From Microcebus murinus (taxonomy: Eukaryota > Chordata > Mammalia > Primates > Cheirogaleidae): 64,000 nucleotides of DNA. Numbering within the stretch: position 1 is the stretch's first letter; each line of letters begins with the position of its first letter. The translations under genes and the position numbers were made by a program. Below the pieces are notes generated by a model. That model saw only the letters and a list, made by a program, of their open reading frames with translations, searched no databases and was not told the origin of the DNA. The stretch is from NCBI RefSeq assembly GCF_040939455.1, contig NC_134112.1, forward strand, positions 21,602,501 through 21,666,500, written 5' to 3'. Below are positions 11,654 to 23,179 of this stretch, piece by piece.

Positions 11654-12577
11654 CGTTAGTCCCCCCTTATCCACGGTTTCACTTTCCGAGGTTTCGATTA
11701 TCCGTGGTCAACCATGGCCTGAAAACATTAAATGGGAAATCCCAAAAATAAACAATTCATATGTTTTAAATTGCTTGCCATTCTGAGTAATGTGATGAAA
11801 TTGTGCGCCGTCTCACTCTGTCCTGCCCAGGACACGAATCCTCCATTTGTCCAGAGGATCCACACTGCACACGCTGCCCATGTGTTCGTCGCTTAGTAGC
11901 TAACTGGGTTATCAGACAACCGTCGTGGTATCACAGTGCTTGTGTTCAAATAGCCCTTGTTGGCCGGGCATGGGTAGCTCATGCCTCTAATCCTAGCACT
12001 AAAGGAGGCTGAGGCAGGAGGATCGCTTGAGGTCAGGAGTTTGAGAGCAGCCTCAGCAAGAGTGAGACACTGTCTCTATTGAAAATAGAAAGTAGCCAGG
12101 CAACTAAAATAAAAAAAAAAAAATGAGCCAGGCATGGTGGCGCATGCCTGTAGTCCCAGCTACTCGGGAGGCTGAGGCAGGAGGATTGCTTGAGTCCAAG
12201 AGTTTGAAGTTGCTGTGAACTAGGCTGAGCCACAGCACTCTAGCCTGGGCAACAGAGACTCTGCCTCAAAAAAAAAAAAAAAAAACCACAAACACACACA
12301 CACAAAAAAAACCCCACAAATAACCCTTGTTTTACTTAATAAAACAAGGTCCCAAAGGGTAAGAGTAGTGATGCTAGCATGTTGTTATAATTGTTCTATT
12401 TTAATTTTAGTTATTGTAATTAATCTCTTACTGTGCCTAACTTATAAATTAAACGTTATTATAGGTATGTATGTATAGGAAAAAACATAGCATATACAGG
12501 GTTTGGTACTGCCCATGGTTTCAGGCATCTACTCGGGGTCTTGGAACATACCCCCCTAGGATAAGAAGGGACTGCTG
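11654..12577 (+). mobile_element. MER2/Tigger2-group DNA transposon, split by Alu
   Basis: The left end reads 'cgttagtccccccttatccacgg' and the right end 'ataagaagggactgctg', which are inverted termini of the pogo-derived MER2/Tigger2 group. TA flanks lie at 11652-11653 and 12578-12579. The left part continues through 'aaataaacaattcatatgttttaaattgc'; the right part includes 'aggtatgtatgtataggaaaaaacatag'. The middle that would encode transposase is absent, so it is an internally deleted derivative. An Alu inserted at 11962-12317. Confidence 0.9.
11962..12317 (+). mobile_element. Alu SINE, full length
   Basis: Dimeric 7SL-derived SINE with left monomer, A-rich linker, right monomer and an A-rich tail that has expanded into CA-rich sequence. 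It is flanked by a 14-bp target duplication with one mismatch (11948-11961 and 12318-12331, 'aaatarcccttgtt'), marking L1-driven insertion into the MER2-group element. The right monomer has the strepsirrhine-like 'gaagttgctgtgaactaggctgagcc' form. Confidence 0.95.
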
Positions 12578-12880
12578 TATACATGTATCCACCACATATT
12601 TTTTTCCAAGCATTTTCCCCAGCCTCTCCATCCACACTGAAAACCTGGAATATTATGAACACTCAGACTGTTGGTCTCCTGGCAGATCTCCCTTCTCTAA
12701 ATCACTTAAATTTCAATTCATATGTCACTGGTAGCCCAAAAATATTATATCTCTACTCAAAAAATTGCCACGACTTCCCAGTGACTCTAGATGCAGAAAC
12801 AAATCCTTAGCCCGAGTGCTGGGTCCTCAGCATCCGCCCTTCCAAATCCACTCTCCACCCTTCTCCGTGCTGCGTGCACG
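12578..12880. other. Unannotated 300-bp stretch
   Basis: No repeat family or gene recognised between the MER2-group element and the ERVL-like LTR. It may include the diverged 5' part of that LTR. Confidence 0.4.
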
Positions 12881-13233
12881 GACCAGGAGGCTCTCGCCTG
12901 GGGACACACACCAGGAGCACTTGCTTTCCGGCTTCCAGTTGGGCTTAGCCAAAGGGAAGCCCCAGTACCTTGACTCCAGCGTGGGAGAAGAGCGAGCCAC
13001 CTCACCCTTTCCTGCCAGAATAGGGTTTTGAAAGCAGCTGCATTTCCCTATGTCAGGCCACATTCCTGCCAGGCATCCTCCTGCAGCACCGATCTTTCCA
13101 GGGGCTGGTGACAGTTCCCTCCTCCTGCCCATTCAGGCCTAAAGGTGACAGTAGCTTCCCTCATTAAACTCTTCAATTTTATCTCATTTTTTTTACTGCG
13201 CCATCTGCTTCTTGCCAGGACCTTGACTAATAC
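12880..13233 (+). mobile_element. ERVL-like LTR remnant, 3' portion
   Basis: The stretch has 'ggcttccagttgggcttagccaa', 'ttcaggcctaaaggtgacagtagc', 'cattaaactcttcaatttt' and ends with 'gcttcttgccaggaccttgactaatacag', the order seen in old ERVL-type LTRs. The 5' boundary is not clear. It sits directly upstream of ERVL-like internal sequence, which supports the reading. The exact family is uncertain. Confidence 0.5.
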
Positions 13234-13239
13234 AGAATT

Positions 13240-14830
13240 GTTATAGAAAACAGACTCTCGAAATGGGATTCTGGGATGGAGTCGCCCACATAGCTCATGA
13301 AAGCACAAGCAAACTCCTTGCCGGGAAACACAGCCATCACGAACCCTCGAATTATCATCATCCCCTAACTGTGCCCCCAAGAAGACCTAGACGATGTTTT
13401 GCCGAGGCGCTTGGCAATGCATTGGCAAGGGAAGCAGCGGCACCCTTGCAAGTCCCTGAGGTGGTGAGGTTGTGCAGGAAATAGTGGTGGGAGCTGGCAT
13501 TGAACTTCCAGATTTCAGTGGAAATAATGGGCTCTCGGGGTGATAGAAACCAGATGGCAGTGCTTAGTCATCACACAGAATTACCCCAAAAGCCAGGGAA
13601 GGGATCAGAAAAGACAGGGAGAGACAGGTTGGCTTCGTGTGGAAGGACGACTGTGTACTTTCTAAGGCTTCTGTCCACTCTCTGGCCCTCCGTCATAGTA
13701 CAGCCCAGGGGGATCTTGACTGCCTGAGATCCGCAGAGTATCACACTGGCCCAGTTTGTCATGGATATCCTGGTAGTTGGATCTGGAAACAGGGCATAGC
13801 AAGGACTCCGGATGTCGGGGTCTGGCAGCATGGCAGGGTAGCTCTTCTAAAGTGCAAGACACACATGTTTTTACCTTGACCAAGTTTCTGCAAAGAGGCG
13901 GACCTCTTTGTATTCTAGGAACAACATAAATGTGCTTCTCTGATCCAAGTTCTAGGTCACCTGTGAGGCTGCCAGTTTTGATCCAAACAGGCTCTGTAGC
14001 AGAGCTCAACTGCCATTCAAACTACTTAGCCACTTGGGCCTTCTGACCAGTCATATCCAGCTGGACTGGCCTGGAAGTGCCTATGATGGACAGAGATGCT
14101 GAATGGAGTCTCTGGCCAGCCCCAGTAATGCCCACAGTACCTGCTGCTCCTACTTCATCGCCTTCTTCTCAGCCCAAACCATGACATCCTGGAGAGTTTT
14201 TCTTACTAGTTAGCAGAGGAAGAGAAAGCATGCACTGGTCTACTGATGTGTTTTGCAATCTGCAGACACCAGCCAGAAATGACTACGTAGGCACCACTTT
14301 ATAAGCAAGGAGAGATGGCCTCATATATATTAATAATATAAATCTATACTGATTCACAATCGATGCCTAAAGGGTTGGCCAGTAGGTCAAGTGTTTGGGA
14401 AGAACAAGATTGGAAAAATGGCGACAAAGAGGTCTGCAGGAGGGGTGCTGAGTAACTTCTATGAATGGGAAGAGTGTGAAGATGCTTGTGGCCCATGTAA
14501 ACTTCTCCCGTACGGCATCCACTGAGGAAAAGGGCCTCAATAATCTGGCGAACAAGGTGGCCTGTCTCGTGGAGGTTCCTGAGCTTCTTTCTCGAGTCAC
14601 CCCAGTGCTTGTTCAGTGGTCCCATGTGCAAAGTGGTCATGGTGGCAGAAATGAAGGCTACACTTGAGTGCAACAAGGTGGACTTTCTAAGCCCAATGCT
14701 GATGGGGCTACTCACCTGCATTGCTGAGTGTCCAGCCATTGGCAAAGCCCAGCGCTGAGCATCTACTATGACATCTTCCTGGGCAGCAAAGAGAATTTTT
14801 CATAAGGCTAAACACATCCACTTCACAAGA
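13240..14830 (+). pseudogene. Decayed ERVL-like internal region (pol)
   Basis: Fossil of an endogenous retrovirus-like element with no envelope recognised. The clearest part is 14390-14760, where DNA and broken frames resemble the junction of RNase H and integrase in ERVL pol. It includes a remnant of the integrase N-terminal zinc-binding region ('HVQSGHGG' near 14625-14645), followed by frameshifts and stops. Upstream, 13440-14330 is open only in short pieces and is assigned by position and orientation. Gag appears largely deleted, and no matching 3' LTR was seen. It cannot make a protein product. Confidence 0.65.
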
Positions 14831-15044
14831 TTGTTCTCTATACTGAGGTTAGGTCCTTCCATGTTTTGTTTTGAAAATCTGTTTTATTTGATTACATAAT
14901 GATGGTAGGAAAGAGTAGGATTTGTTTCTTTTCTTATTTGTTTGTTACACAATGTTTATACTTGGCAAAATAAAAATATGGCTACCTTATGTTGGTTTGT
15001 GGAAATTTTATTAGTTTGTGAAATCCAAAGGTTTGGAAACCAGA

Positions 15045-15250
15045 TATTGGATGTGTTAGTTAAGAGCACCGTAGCCCTGGTAATAGTTTCAACCTCAACT
15101 CTACTAAGCTCTGGAGCAAATTTACTTAACCTCAATGAATTTCCTTATCAGCCTCATAGGGTTTGGGGTAAAATTAAATGAGGCATTGCACAGAATGTGT
15201 TTCTTTTACTACCTAGCATCTAATAAGAGCACAATAAACCTATTATCAGT
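15045..15250 (+). repeat. MIR SINE, diverged
   Basis: 'agttaagagcaccgtagccctgg', then 'aatttacttaacctcaatgaatttcc', then 'taaaattaaatgaggcattgcacag' follow the order of MIR landmarks. Diverged, but the layout is preserved. Confidence 0.6.
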
Positions 15251-15254
15251 TTAC

Positions 15255-15420
15255 TACGGTTTTAAAATTTATTTTTTGAATTGACAAAAATTATGCATAT
15301 TTATGATGTTTTGAACTACATACAGATCATGGAATGGCTCAGTTCAGCCAATTAACATATGTATCACCTCAAATATTTATCTTTTTTATTATGATTGCTA
15401 TAATAATAATTATTATTATT
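15255..15420 (-). mobile_element. L1 3' end fragment, antisense
   Basis: Matches the reverse complement of an L1MA/L1PB-like 3' UTR: 'gaattgacaaaaattatgcatatttatgatgttttga' followed by 'cagccaattaacatatgtatcacctca'. It runs into AT-rich low-complexity sequence. Confidence 0.65.
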
Positions 15421-15769
15421 ACAACTATTAGCACATTGGCCCAAAGCATAGCAGAAAAGAAGTTATTAAAAATGTTCTGCACATTTTGGGTGGGTATCTC
15501 TGCATACTGCATCACCTATTCTCAAGACAGAGTGTGATTTCCTGGATTAAGCTCTGATCAAAGAATCAAGCAATTTGGATACCAACTTGGACCTCTCTCC
15601 CTAATCACAACTCATCACAAAATGAGAGGATAGGAGGAGATGATCTCTAAACTCCTTTAGAGCACTGATCTTGTTCAGTCACAGGAAGCGTTTCCAAAAT
15701 GGTCCCAAGCTCTCTACCTCTTCATTAGGAGTGTAGGAGTAGCACGACTGAGACATGTTTGCTATCTTG

Positions 15770-16225
15770 CCAAGTCTTTTTTTTTAGGTGAAACTTACAT
15801 AACAATAAATTAATCACTTTAAAGTGTACCAGTCAGTGGCACTGAGAACATTTACAATGTTGTGCAACCACTACCTCTACCTAATTCCAAAACATTTTCA
15901 TCACTCCCCAAAAAAACTCAATACCCATGAAGCAGTCACTTCCCATTTCTTCTCTTCCCAGCCCTTAGTAAACACAAATATGCTTCCTGTCTTTATGGAT
16001 TTACTTATTCCCTATATTTCATATAAATGGAATTATACAGTATGTAACCTGTGTCTGTTTTCTTTCACGTAGTACATTTCCAAGGTTCATCCGTGCAGCG
16101 GCATGTATCAGTACTTCCTTTCTGAAGCTGTGTAATGCCCCATTGCACGTACATTCCACATTTGTGCATCCATTCACCCATTGGCCGACATTGGGGCTGT
16201 CGTAGCCACTTCTTATTCACCCATT
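15770..16225 (-). mobile_element. L1M 3' end, antisense
   Basis: Characteristic antisense L1M 3' sequence: 'ttaaagtgtaccagtcagtggca', 'gttgtgcaaccactacctctacctaattccaaaacatttt', 'atggatttacttattccctatatttcatataaatggaattata' and 'ttcatccgtgcagcggcatgtatcagtacttc'. Non-coding. Confidence 0.85.
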
Positions 16226-16229
16226 ATCA

Positions 16230-19200
16230 TTAATGATTTCCAGTGTAGTTATTCCTTTTCAACTTCCCTCTCTTATTTTTCAATAAAAGACATCTGAAAC
16301 CCTTTAACACATTAGTTAATTTTAAAGGGCCGATATTTTAACAGGGCCTTATTTTGAAGATGTTTTTTGGTGAAACAACATCCTCCATGACTCAGAGCAT
16401 CCCCTTTCTCAGAGTGGTGTTATTTAAAACATATATTCTAAAAACAGCCCTAGTATGCAAGAGTACACTGACTCCATAATCTGCAAATGACTCTATATAA
16501 ACAAACAAACATGTTTCAGACAAGGGGGAAAAAGCCAGAGTGGCTCAGGGAAAACTTTGGAGGGCAGATGATATGTTCTGCCATGTCAAGAGAGAACGTT
16601 AGTCTAGCCAATAAGATGGAAGACGTGGTCTGTCTTCACGGCACAGGCCTCCGCTGTGGAGTGGGCAGTCAGAAAGAGTTCCACCCTGGGTATCAAAGCG
16701 TAGACTCCAACTAGCCTACCAACTCATCTACTTCTGCCTACTTGTTACTCGGTCCCTTCAACACAAACTAGCAAGAGGACCTCTTCCCTAACTGGATAAC
16801 CAACTCCCAGGAAGAATATGAAGAGGGTGGCAAAGATGACATGGTGCCTACAGAGTTGCTTGTGCGATTTGGGAGTACACCAAGTGTGGGACCTCCCGAT
16901 ATAGGTGATATAGGTCAAATGGACCGATGTCACTCTCACTTGCTTTGTGGCACTCTTCCCATCCACTTAGGTTCTGCTGCCTCACAGGATGAATCCTGTC
17001 CCTGAAACGGCCTTGCCCCAAGTTGTGTCTACACCCCACTGAGAGAAATGGAGATCTGGCAATGATCCAGTTCATTTGATCAACATAGCTGGCGGAACCA
17101 GATAATTTAAGCTCCAAATTTCCCCATTAATCAAAATAGCCTGATGACGGATACATCTGCTTTTACTTTGGGTTGTGTAGACACAGTCTAATCGTGCATT
17201 TCCTAAAAACAGAATTATATCATCTGTAACATTCATAGAGCTCTTCCTGCCCGCATTTCTTTCCCAGCCTGTTGACTGAACAGATAACTCAGTAATTAAA
17301 ATTCATAATCAACACATGTTGAGTAATTTTCCTCTTTCTTCTGTTTTTACAATCCTTTCCACTAACTTCTAGGTGATTTGCCAACTGTTCCACTTCTCAG
17401 GAGTAAATATTAGAGGTTATCTTTGCAGGGGGCTGCAATATCGGCCATCTTTCTTAACCCTGCCCTCTTTCCTAGACCTCAACCCCAACCCTTACCTCTG
17501 GAAGCAAGAGCTGCAGAAACACGGACAGTTCTGACTGCATCTCAAAGGCCAGCTGGAGAATAATCCAACAGGGTTGACAGCCCTAATCTCCTCCTTCAGA
17601 AGGTCTGTGAGACCAGAACAAGCACATTAGGCTGGGGCCACTGGAACAGAACCTGGCCAAGCAGACCCTGCGTTGAGCACAGGGGAAGACAGACGGATAG
17701 GCTGGGTAGGCAGCTAAGGTTGCAGTGAACAGGAGGTGAGATGGGCTTTGGAAAATGTTTGCCCTGGGACACAAAACAGATGCATTCTGAAAAGGAAGGC
17801 CAAGCGCTTGACCTTGACTGAAGTTCTCTGGGAGTTGGCTCTGCAAGGGTCTTGCTCTGCATTAGAGAGTGTCAAACATCACCTGGCTTCTGGAGCAAAC
17901 CTGAACCCAGATTGTCACCTTGACTTGAAATGGATCCTCAGGGTCAGATCTTCTGGACTCTGTGCACGCCCCGCTTCCGTGTGCCAGGAGTTTCTTTCCT
18001 CCTGAGCACTTAGGGAAGACACGCCCCTACACGGATCTCCTTCCCTCCCCACCACACTTCTGTTACCCATCTTCCCAAAGTCCCAGGGTCTGAGCTGCCA
18101 GCCCCTCCCCCTTTCAGTGCCCCGCAGCCTTGCCCAAGGCCGCAGGGACTTTGGGGCTCAGGGAGGTAGCTGGCTCTTTAAAATTTAAAGCATCAAGATT
18201 CAAAAGCTGTTGCATAATCCAATTAAAGCACCACTTTTAACTGGCTTGTGCATTCCTCCCAGACTCACCTTCATCAGAGCACATAAATGAGGATGCTCCT
18301 CACAGTTCCAGAAATCTGTGAAGCGGAGATGGTATTTTTAACGCAACCATTTTAAACAATGTCTGTGCCGAACCGCTTTTGCTTTCGCTGTTGGCGCAGG
18401 TGAGGAGCCGCCTAACAGCTGAGCTCGGAGTCGACATGTGTGGCCCAGGGTGGGCCTCGGCTTTTTCAAAGGGTAAGGTTTTCACACGTGGAAAAACACT
18501 CAAGTGTTTTCAGTATTCGTGGCTCAGTATAGCTCCTTCATGCGCAGTGCACAGGCAAACAAGAGGCATCTAACAATGGAAATTCTATCACCTTATCTGT
18601 TCCCCTCTTCCTCCCATCTGGAAAACACACGCGCACACCTGAGAAGTTCACTTTCTTCCTGAACTCCAAAAAAAAAAAACTTGTATGATTGTTTAGAGAA
18701 TCTTCTCCTTCCAATGCTGAGAAGGGCTCTGCCTGTTCCTAGACAGGAGGAAAATGGGGTCACCTGAACCTGTGGCCTGGAATCCTCTACTCCAGCCAGA
18801 ACCTGACCTAGCGGCACTGCAGGCTCCTGAGGTTGCAAGATAAGCAGGAAGCTGACTTCCCAGCACGCGGCCCTAGCCACGAGGACTACCTGCAAGGGCT
18901 CAGTGCCCTGTAGCCACGCCTCAGGGCAGCCCACGCGGGTGGGGACCGCGCATCCGGGTGAGGCTGGTTGATCTCTGCGCAGAGGAGCCGGGAGGCGCCA
19001 TCACAGCCCCACGGGAGCCTGGCTTCTCCAGGCCCTCAGACGTGGCGGCTCTCACATTAGGAAACGTTGGTCTCCCTACAGTCCACAGCAGGCCATGCTG
19101 CCTTTAGTGGTGAAGGGGTCTGGAATATGTCACTGGGGCGTAAAAATCATTTGGAGTGGACGGCATTTATTTGAGTTCCTGAAGTCTCTTACCTGCCTAA

Positions 19201-21600
19201 AAGTAGAGCCTCCCGAAAGAACCCAGCTGCCATAATCCCCTCCCCAGCAGTTTCTTAGGACCAGGGAAAACTGACTCTTATCACCAGAGATGAGATGCTA
19301 TTACAAAACTATTCTATCTCCCATCTATTCTCCTAAGTGCCCCTTTATCTCTCCCAAAGTCATTTGTTTCCCCATAAGGGCCATTTCTCCCTCCATTCCC
19401 TTATTAAGATGGTAAAATAAGCCCCAAAGTCTAACCACCTCTTTGAGTCACGTTTCTCTGTGAACTGCCGATTTACACGATCGAATCTGTCTTCTCTCTC
19501 TTTAATCTGTCCTTTGTCAGTTTAATTCACGGGCCCCAGCTACTGAACCTAGGAGGAGAGAGAAAAAGTGTTTCCTCCCCCGCAGTGGTCGGGAGTGTGC
19601 TGCGCACCTTCCACTTGCGCCCCCACCCACCCTCTCGCCTCTGCCCTCTGCTCTGCCTGGGAGGCTCACCTGCATGGTGACTTCAACCGATGCCCTCGTC
19701 CTCTGGTTTCCAGTAGGGCTGGGCAAACAGGGAGCATCTCGAGAGCTCAGAGACAGAAGAACGAAGCCACGGCGTTCATTCCCCCAGCCTCCCTACCGCT
19801 GTGGGGTCACCCTGGGTGCGCCCCTCAATTTAAAGTCCCAGCGCCCACAAGGGAAAGCCCTCTCCACACAACTCCTCTGGCTCCAGGTCTGGTCCTTGCT
19901 CCCTCTCCTGATCCCATCTAGTCCCTGGGCACTACAGCACCCTCTACGTTTGCAAATGGTCCCATATCAAACCCCTGCAAATGACCCTACTTGGATGTGC
20001 TCCTTCTTGCCAGAACCCTCCCCAGGACGTGGGGAAAGCAGAAGGCAGCCAGGATTTGGAGGCAATCTCAATCGCCTTGGAGTCCCCGGACCCCCACTAC
20101 TCCAGGCCCTCACCCCCAGTTTGGCAGCAGGTGCCGGCTGACTTTCCTATGTTCCTTGGGGCATGAAAGCACCGCATTGCTCTTGCCACTGAGGCCACTG
20201 ACCACGAGTTTGTTCCCAAGATGAGGACGATAACAGGGTGACACCCCCAGCATTCCAGACCGTAAGTGCAGAACAACCTCATCTTCCTGTGTCCCTCTTC
20301 TGGGAGAAAGGTAATGAAGTCTCCCAGGGCTGGGTAAGAAGGCAGTTCAGAAACGGCACCTACTGTATACTCAAATGTGCCCCCTACTGTGATGACACCT
20401 CTGGGTTCCAGGACAAAACCTCACCCTCTTGTTTCTCTGCAGGGAGCAAAGTCCCCACCAAACTAGACACTCTCTTTGGGGACAGGGGAAGGCTTTACCT
20501 TCTCTCCTTGAAAAAACCTCTCAATTCTAATATCCATCATAGCCAAAGTCCTCCCTGCTTCCTCTCTCCATTAGATTCCCCGGGGAACTAGGACTTTGGG
20601 TGCCCCACCTAGCAAAGCACGTACTGGGCCCCAGGGCAGGAAGATGATCACTGACGTTGAACTTCTCTGGCTTCATAAACGAAATAAGGAGCTGTGGGTC
20701 ACCTGGCCTCCCACCCTCCCCTCCCCTTATGATAAAGCACACCCCTGCCCATAACCCACTCACTCACACTGCTTTCCTGTTGCCTACACAGCCCTACCTA
20801 AACTCCTTGACCCGGCATTCAAGGCCCGTCAGAATCTGGCCTTATCTGCCCCTCCAGGTTTAGCGGATGCTCAACTCATCAGTCCTGCGGTCAGTCATAT
20901 GATCAAGGGCCTTATAGGCTGAGTCAGGGTCTCAGGCTGTCCCTGGGGGGGTCGGGGAGGCAAGGTGATTAGAATACAAGGTCACACAGATGACAGTGTG
21001 GTGGAAGAACGACAGAAGGGAATTTAGAAAAGGAAGGAAGTAGTTTGAGCCAAGGTGGGGACAGTGAAGAGAGAGAACCACGGCTTCCTCTGGGTGTGAC
21101 CTTCCACAAGGTCAGGAGGGGTGGGAGTGAGCTGGAGCCCCCTGCAGAGTAGCATGTGTTGTGGGACAAGCTGCCACCAGCAGCTCCCCGGGGAAGGCAG
21201 GGGTCAGAGTCTCAGCTGCTGAGGCGGCTGCTGAGGGAGCCTGGCTGCCCCTAGAGAAGCCGGGCAAGGGAGGGAGCATGGCTAGGAGGAGGCAAGGAAG
21301 GGGGAGGAGAGGCATAGCCTTAAAAGTGAACATCTCTGGGTTCTGACAGTGTCCTCTCTTCTCACACCCTCTCCAACCTCCTAGGCATTCCAGAAACAGG
21401 AGCAGACCCTGGAGCTTAGGGAGTAAAAGGAGAGAGACACCAGGAGTCAGTGGCCACACAGGTGGCAGCCCTTGCCCTGTGACAAGATGCTGGCTGGCTG
21501 GGGCAGCTGGAGACGGCCACGAAGCCCCGAGGTGAGCAGAGTGGCTGAGGTCCTGTGTCCTTACTTCAGGGAGACATCCACCCCTTACAGATTTCCCCAA
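16230..21600. other. Largely unique, GC-richer DNA without a recognised gene
   Basis: This 5.4-kb stretch has few identifiable repeats, only a weak L2-like piece around 20760-20862. Composition rises in GC from about 17.4 kb onward. Several overlapping open frames of 60-160 codons exist on both strands (for example 19674-20141 plus and 21112-21600 minus). They lie across each other, lack domains and have no splice-flanked structure. I cannot exclude a non-coding RNA exon or an unrecognised UTR. Confidence 0.45.
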
Positions 21601-22260
21601 AGATCTGAAGAGTAATTCACAAAAGAAGAAATAAAAGAGTCAAAAAGCACATGGAATGTCGGTCTACTTCACTACCCACCAAAGAAATACAAATTAAGAC
21701 AAGATATAGGTTTTCGCCTACCAAACTCCCCAACACCTAGAAAAAGATAATGCTCATTGTTGGGGCGGGCTTGAAGACGCACAATCTGTTATAAACTGCT
21801 GGTGGTCACGCACGTAAAGCAGAACAGTAACATTTTTTAGTAAGTTTTGGTTTTGAGACAGGGTCTCGCTCGCTCTGTCTCTCAGGCTGCAGTGGTGTGA
21901 TCAGAGCTCCCTGCCCTCTCCAATTCCAGGGCTCAAGTGATCCTCCTGCCTCAGCCTCTCGAGTAGCTGGGACTATAGGTGCATACCATTGCACCTTGCT
22001 AGTTTTGGGGGGTTTTTTGGTAGAGACGTGGTCTCGCCATGATGCCCAGACTGGTCTCAAACTCCCAGGCTCAAGCAATTCACCCACCTTTGCCTCCCAA
22101 AGTACTGGGCTTACAGGCGTGAGCCACCATGCCAGGCTATTTTTTAGTGAGTATCACAACCCTAAAAAGTAGGCACATCTGTCACCCGGCTACCTCTGTG
22201 GAATTTATCCCAAATGACTAATTCAAGGTATGACCAAGGCACTAAATTTCCTTGGATGAT
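21601..22260 (+). mobile_element. L1M ORF2 3' fragment, interrupted by Alu
   Basis: 'aattcacaaaagaagaaata', 'aaagaaatacaaattaagacaagatata' and 'ataaactgctggtggt' match the C-terminal end of old L1 ORF2. After the Alu, sequence around 'gtggaatttatcccaaatgactaattcaag' continues the same kind of L1. Heavily decayed. Confidence 0.65.
21845..22138 (-). mobile_element. AluJ-like SINE, antisense
   Basis: Reverse complement of a full dimeric Alu, from 'gagacagggtctcgctc' to 'gtgagccaccatgccaggct'. It is flanked by a 13-bp target duplication with one mismatch ('attttttagtrag', 21832-21844 and 22139-22151). Its general primate AluJ character predates strepsirrhine-specific Alus. Confidence 0.95.
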
Positions 22261-22378
22261 CACCATTTGTTCCATCCTCAATCCTCCACAGTAGAGGACT
22301 AGATGGTGTCTAGCCCTTGTGACAAACAGTTCCTTATTATGCTACCAGCTGAGTGAGAAGAGTATTGACTTATTTTAA

Positions 22379-22451
22379 CCCTTTGCACTCGGATGTCGAG
22401 TGTGGATAATGTCAAGTGGGTGATGGGAAAAAAGCAAGTGACTGCAAAGGG
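22379..22451. mobile_element. piggyBac-like MITE, 73 bp
   Basis: A 73-bp element bounded by CCCTTTGCACTC and GACTGCAAAGGG, an 11 of 12 inverted match. It is flanked on both sides by TTAA (22375-22378 and 22452-22455), the obligatory piggyBac target. A perfect sub-terminal inverted repeat, CACTCG/CGAGTG with a 5-bp loop, lies just inside the left end. No coding capacity. Lineage-specific piggyBac elements have been described in mouse lemur; assignment to that family is inference. Confidence 0.8.
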
Positions 22452-22679
22452 TTAATAAGATAAAAAAAAAAAGCACAAATATGACAAAAATATTACCTTA
22501 GTGTCTATATAAACAAAAGTCCCTAATTCATTAACCTTCCACTCTAGGTGTCAGTTTTGAACTTTGTTTCCACTATCCCTTCCAAAAAATAGTTCAACTC
22601 TCCACACTCATTTTTTTTTAATTGCAAAGCCTATCTAATGCACATGACAAATAATTTAGTATGGATTTAATCCATGCTG

Positions 22680-22985
22680 TGTCAGTCAGCATACATCAAG
22701 ATACAGTTAGTTACAAAAAGCCCCCAATTTTGTGGCTTATAATCACAGAGCTATATTTCTTGTTCATGCTAGATGTCCCCCACAGGTCAGCTGGAGGAGC
22801 TGTGTCACGTGTCCTTGCTTGGGGACCCAATCCACATCTGTGGCATTGCTGGTTGTCAAGGCAGCAGAAGGGAAGCTTGGAGGGTGCTGCACCAGCAATT
22901 AAATTCTCCAGCCTGGGAGAGATCCTCACCACCTCCACTTCACAAGTCTTTGACCAAAACAAGTCACACAGCCACACAAATACCT
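22680..22985 (+). repeat. Old interspersed repeat, family not named
   Basis: 'tttgtggcttataatcacagagctatatttcttgttcatgctagatgtccc' followed by 'caggtcagctggagg' and 'gcaccagcaattaaattctccagcc' has the look of a widespread old mammalian repeat. I recognise the pattern but not its family name with confidence. Confidence 0.4.
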
Positions 22986-23179
22986 TCAAAGGTATGAGGA
23001 AGGGCAGCTCTGTCATGTCTAGAGAGAAGAAAGCCAGAACTTGAGTGAACCCCTCTCAGATCTGCCACACAGACCCAGGCCAGGGAGTTTGCCTTTAGGG
23101 TTTCAGACTTATGATTCTGACTGCATGATTCACCCCTGAAATTTTCTGAGTGCATTGTGAGGCAAGAGGCTATAGGATC

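Noticed and set aside
18379..18420. GCAGGTGAGG considered as an exon donor site
   Set aside because: A good donor consensus alone; no matching acceptor, conserved frame or recognisable exon upstream.
19568..20224. Cluster of overlapping open frames of 60-155 codons on the plus strand
   Set aside because: Several frames are open over the same GC-rich bases at once, which reflects composition; no domain or splice-flanked structure recognised.
21112..21600. 162-codon minus-strand open frame
   Set aside because: Proline/leucine-rich compositional frame with no domain, overlapped by a plus-strand frame; no evidence of an exon.
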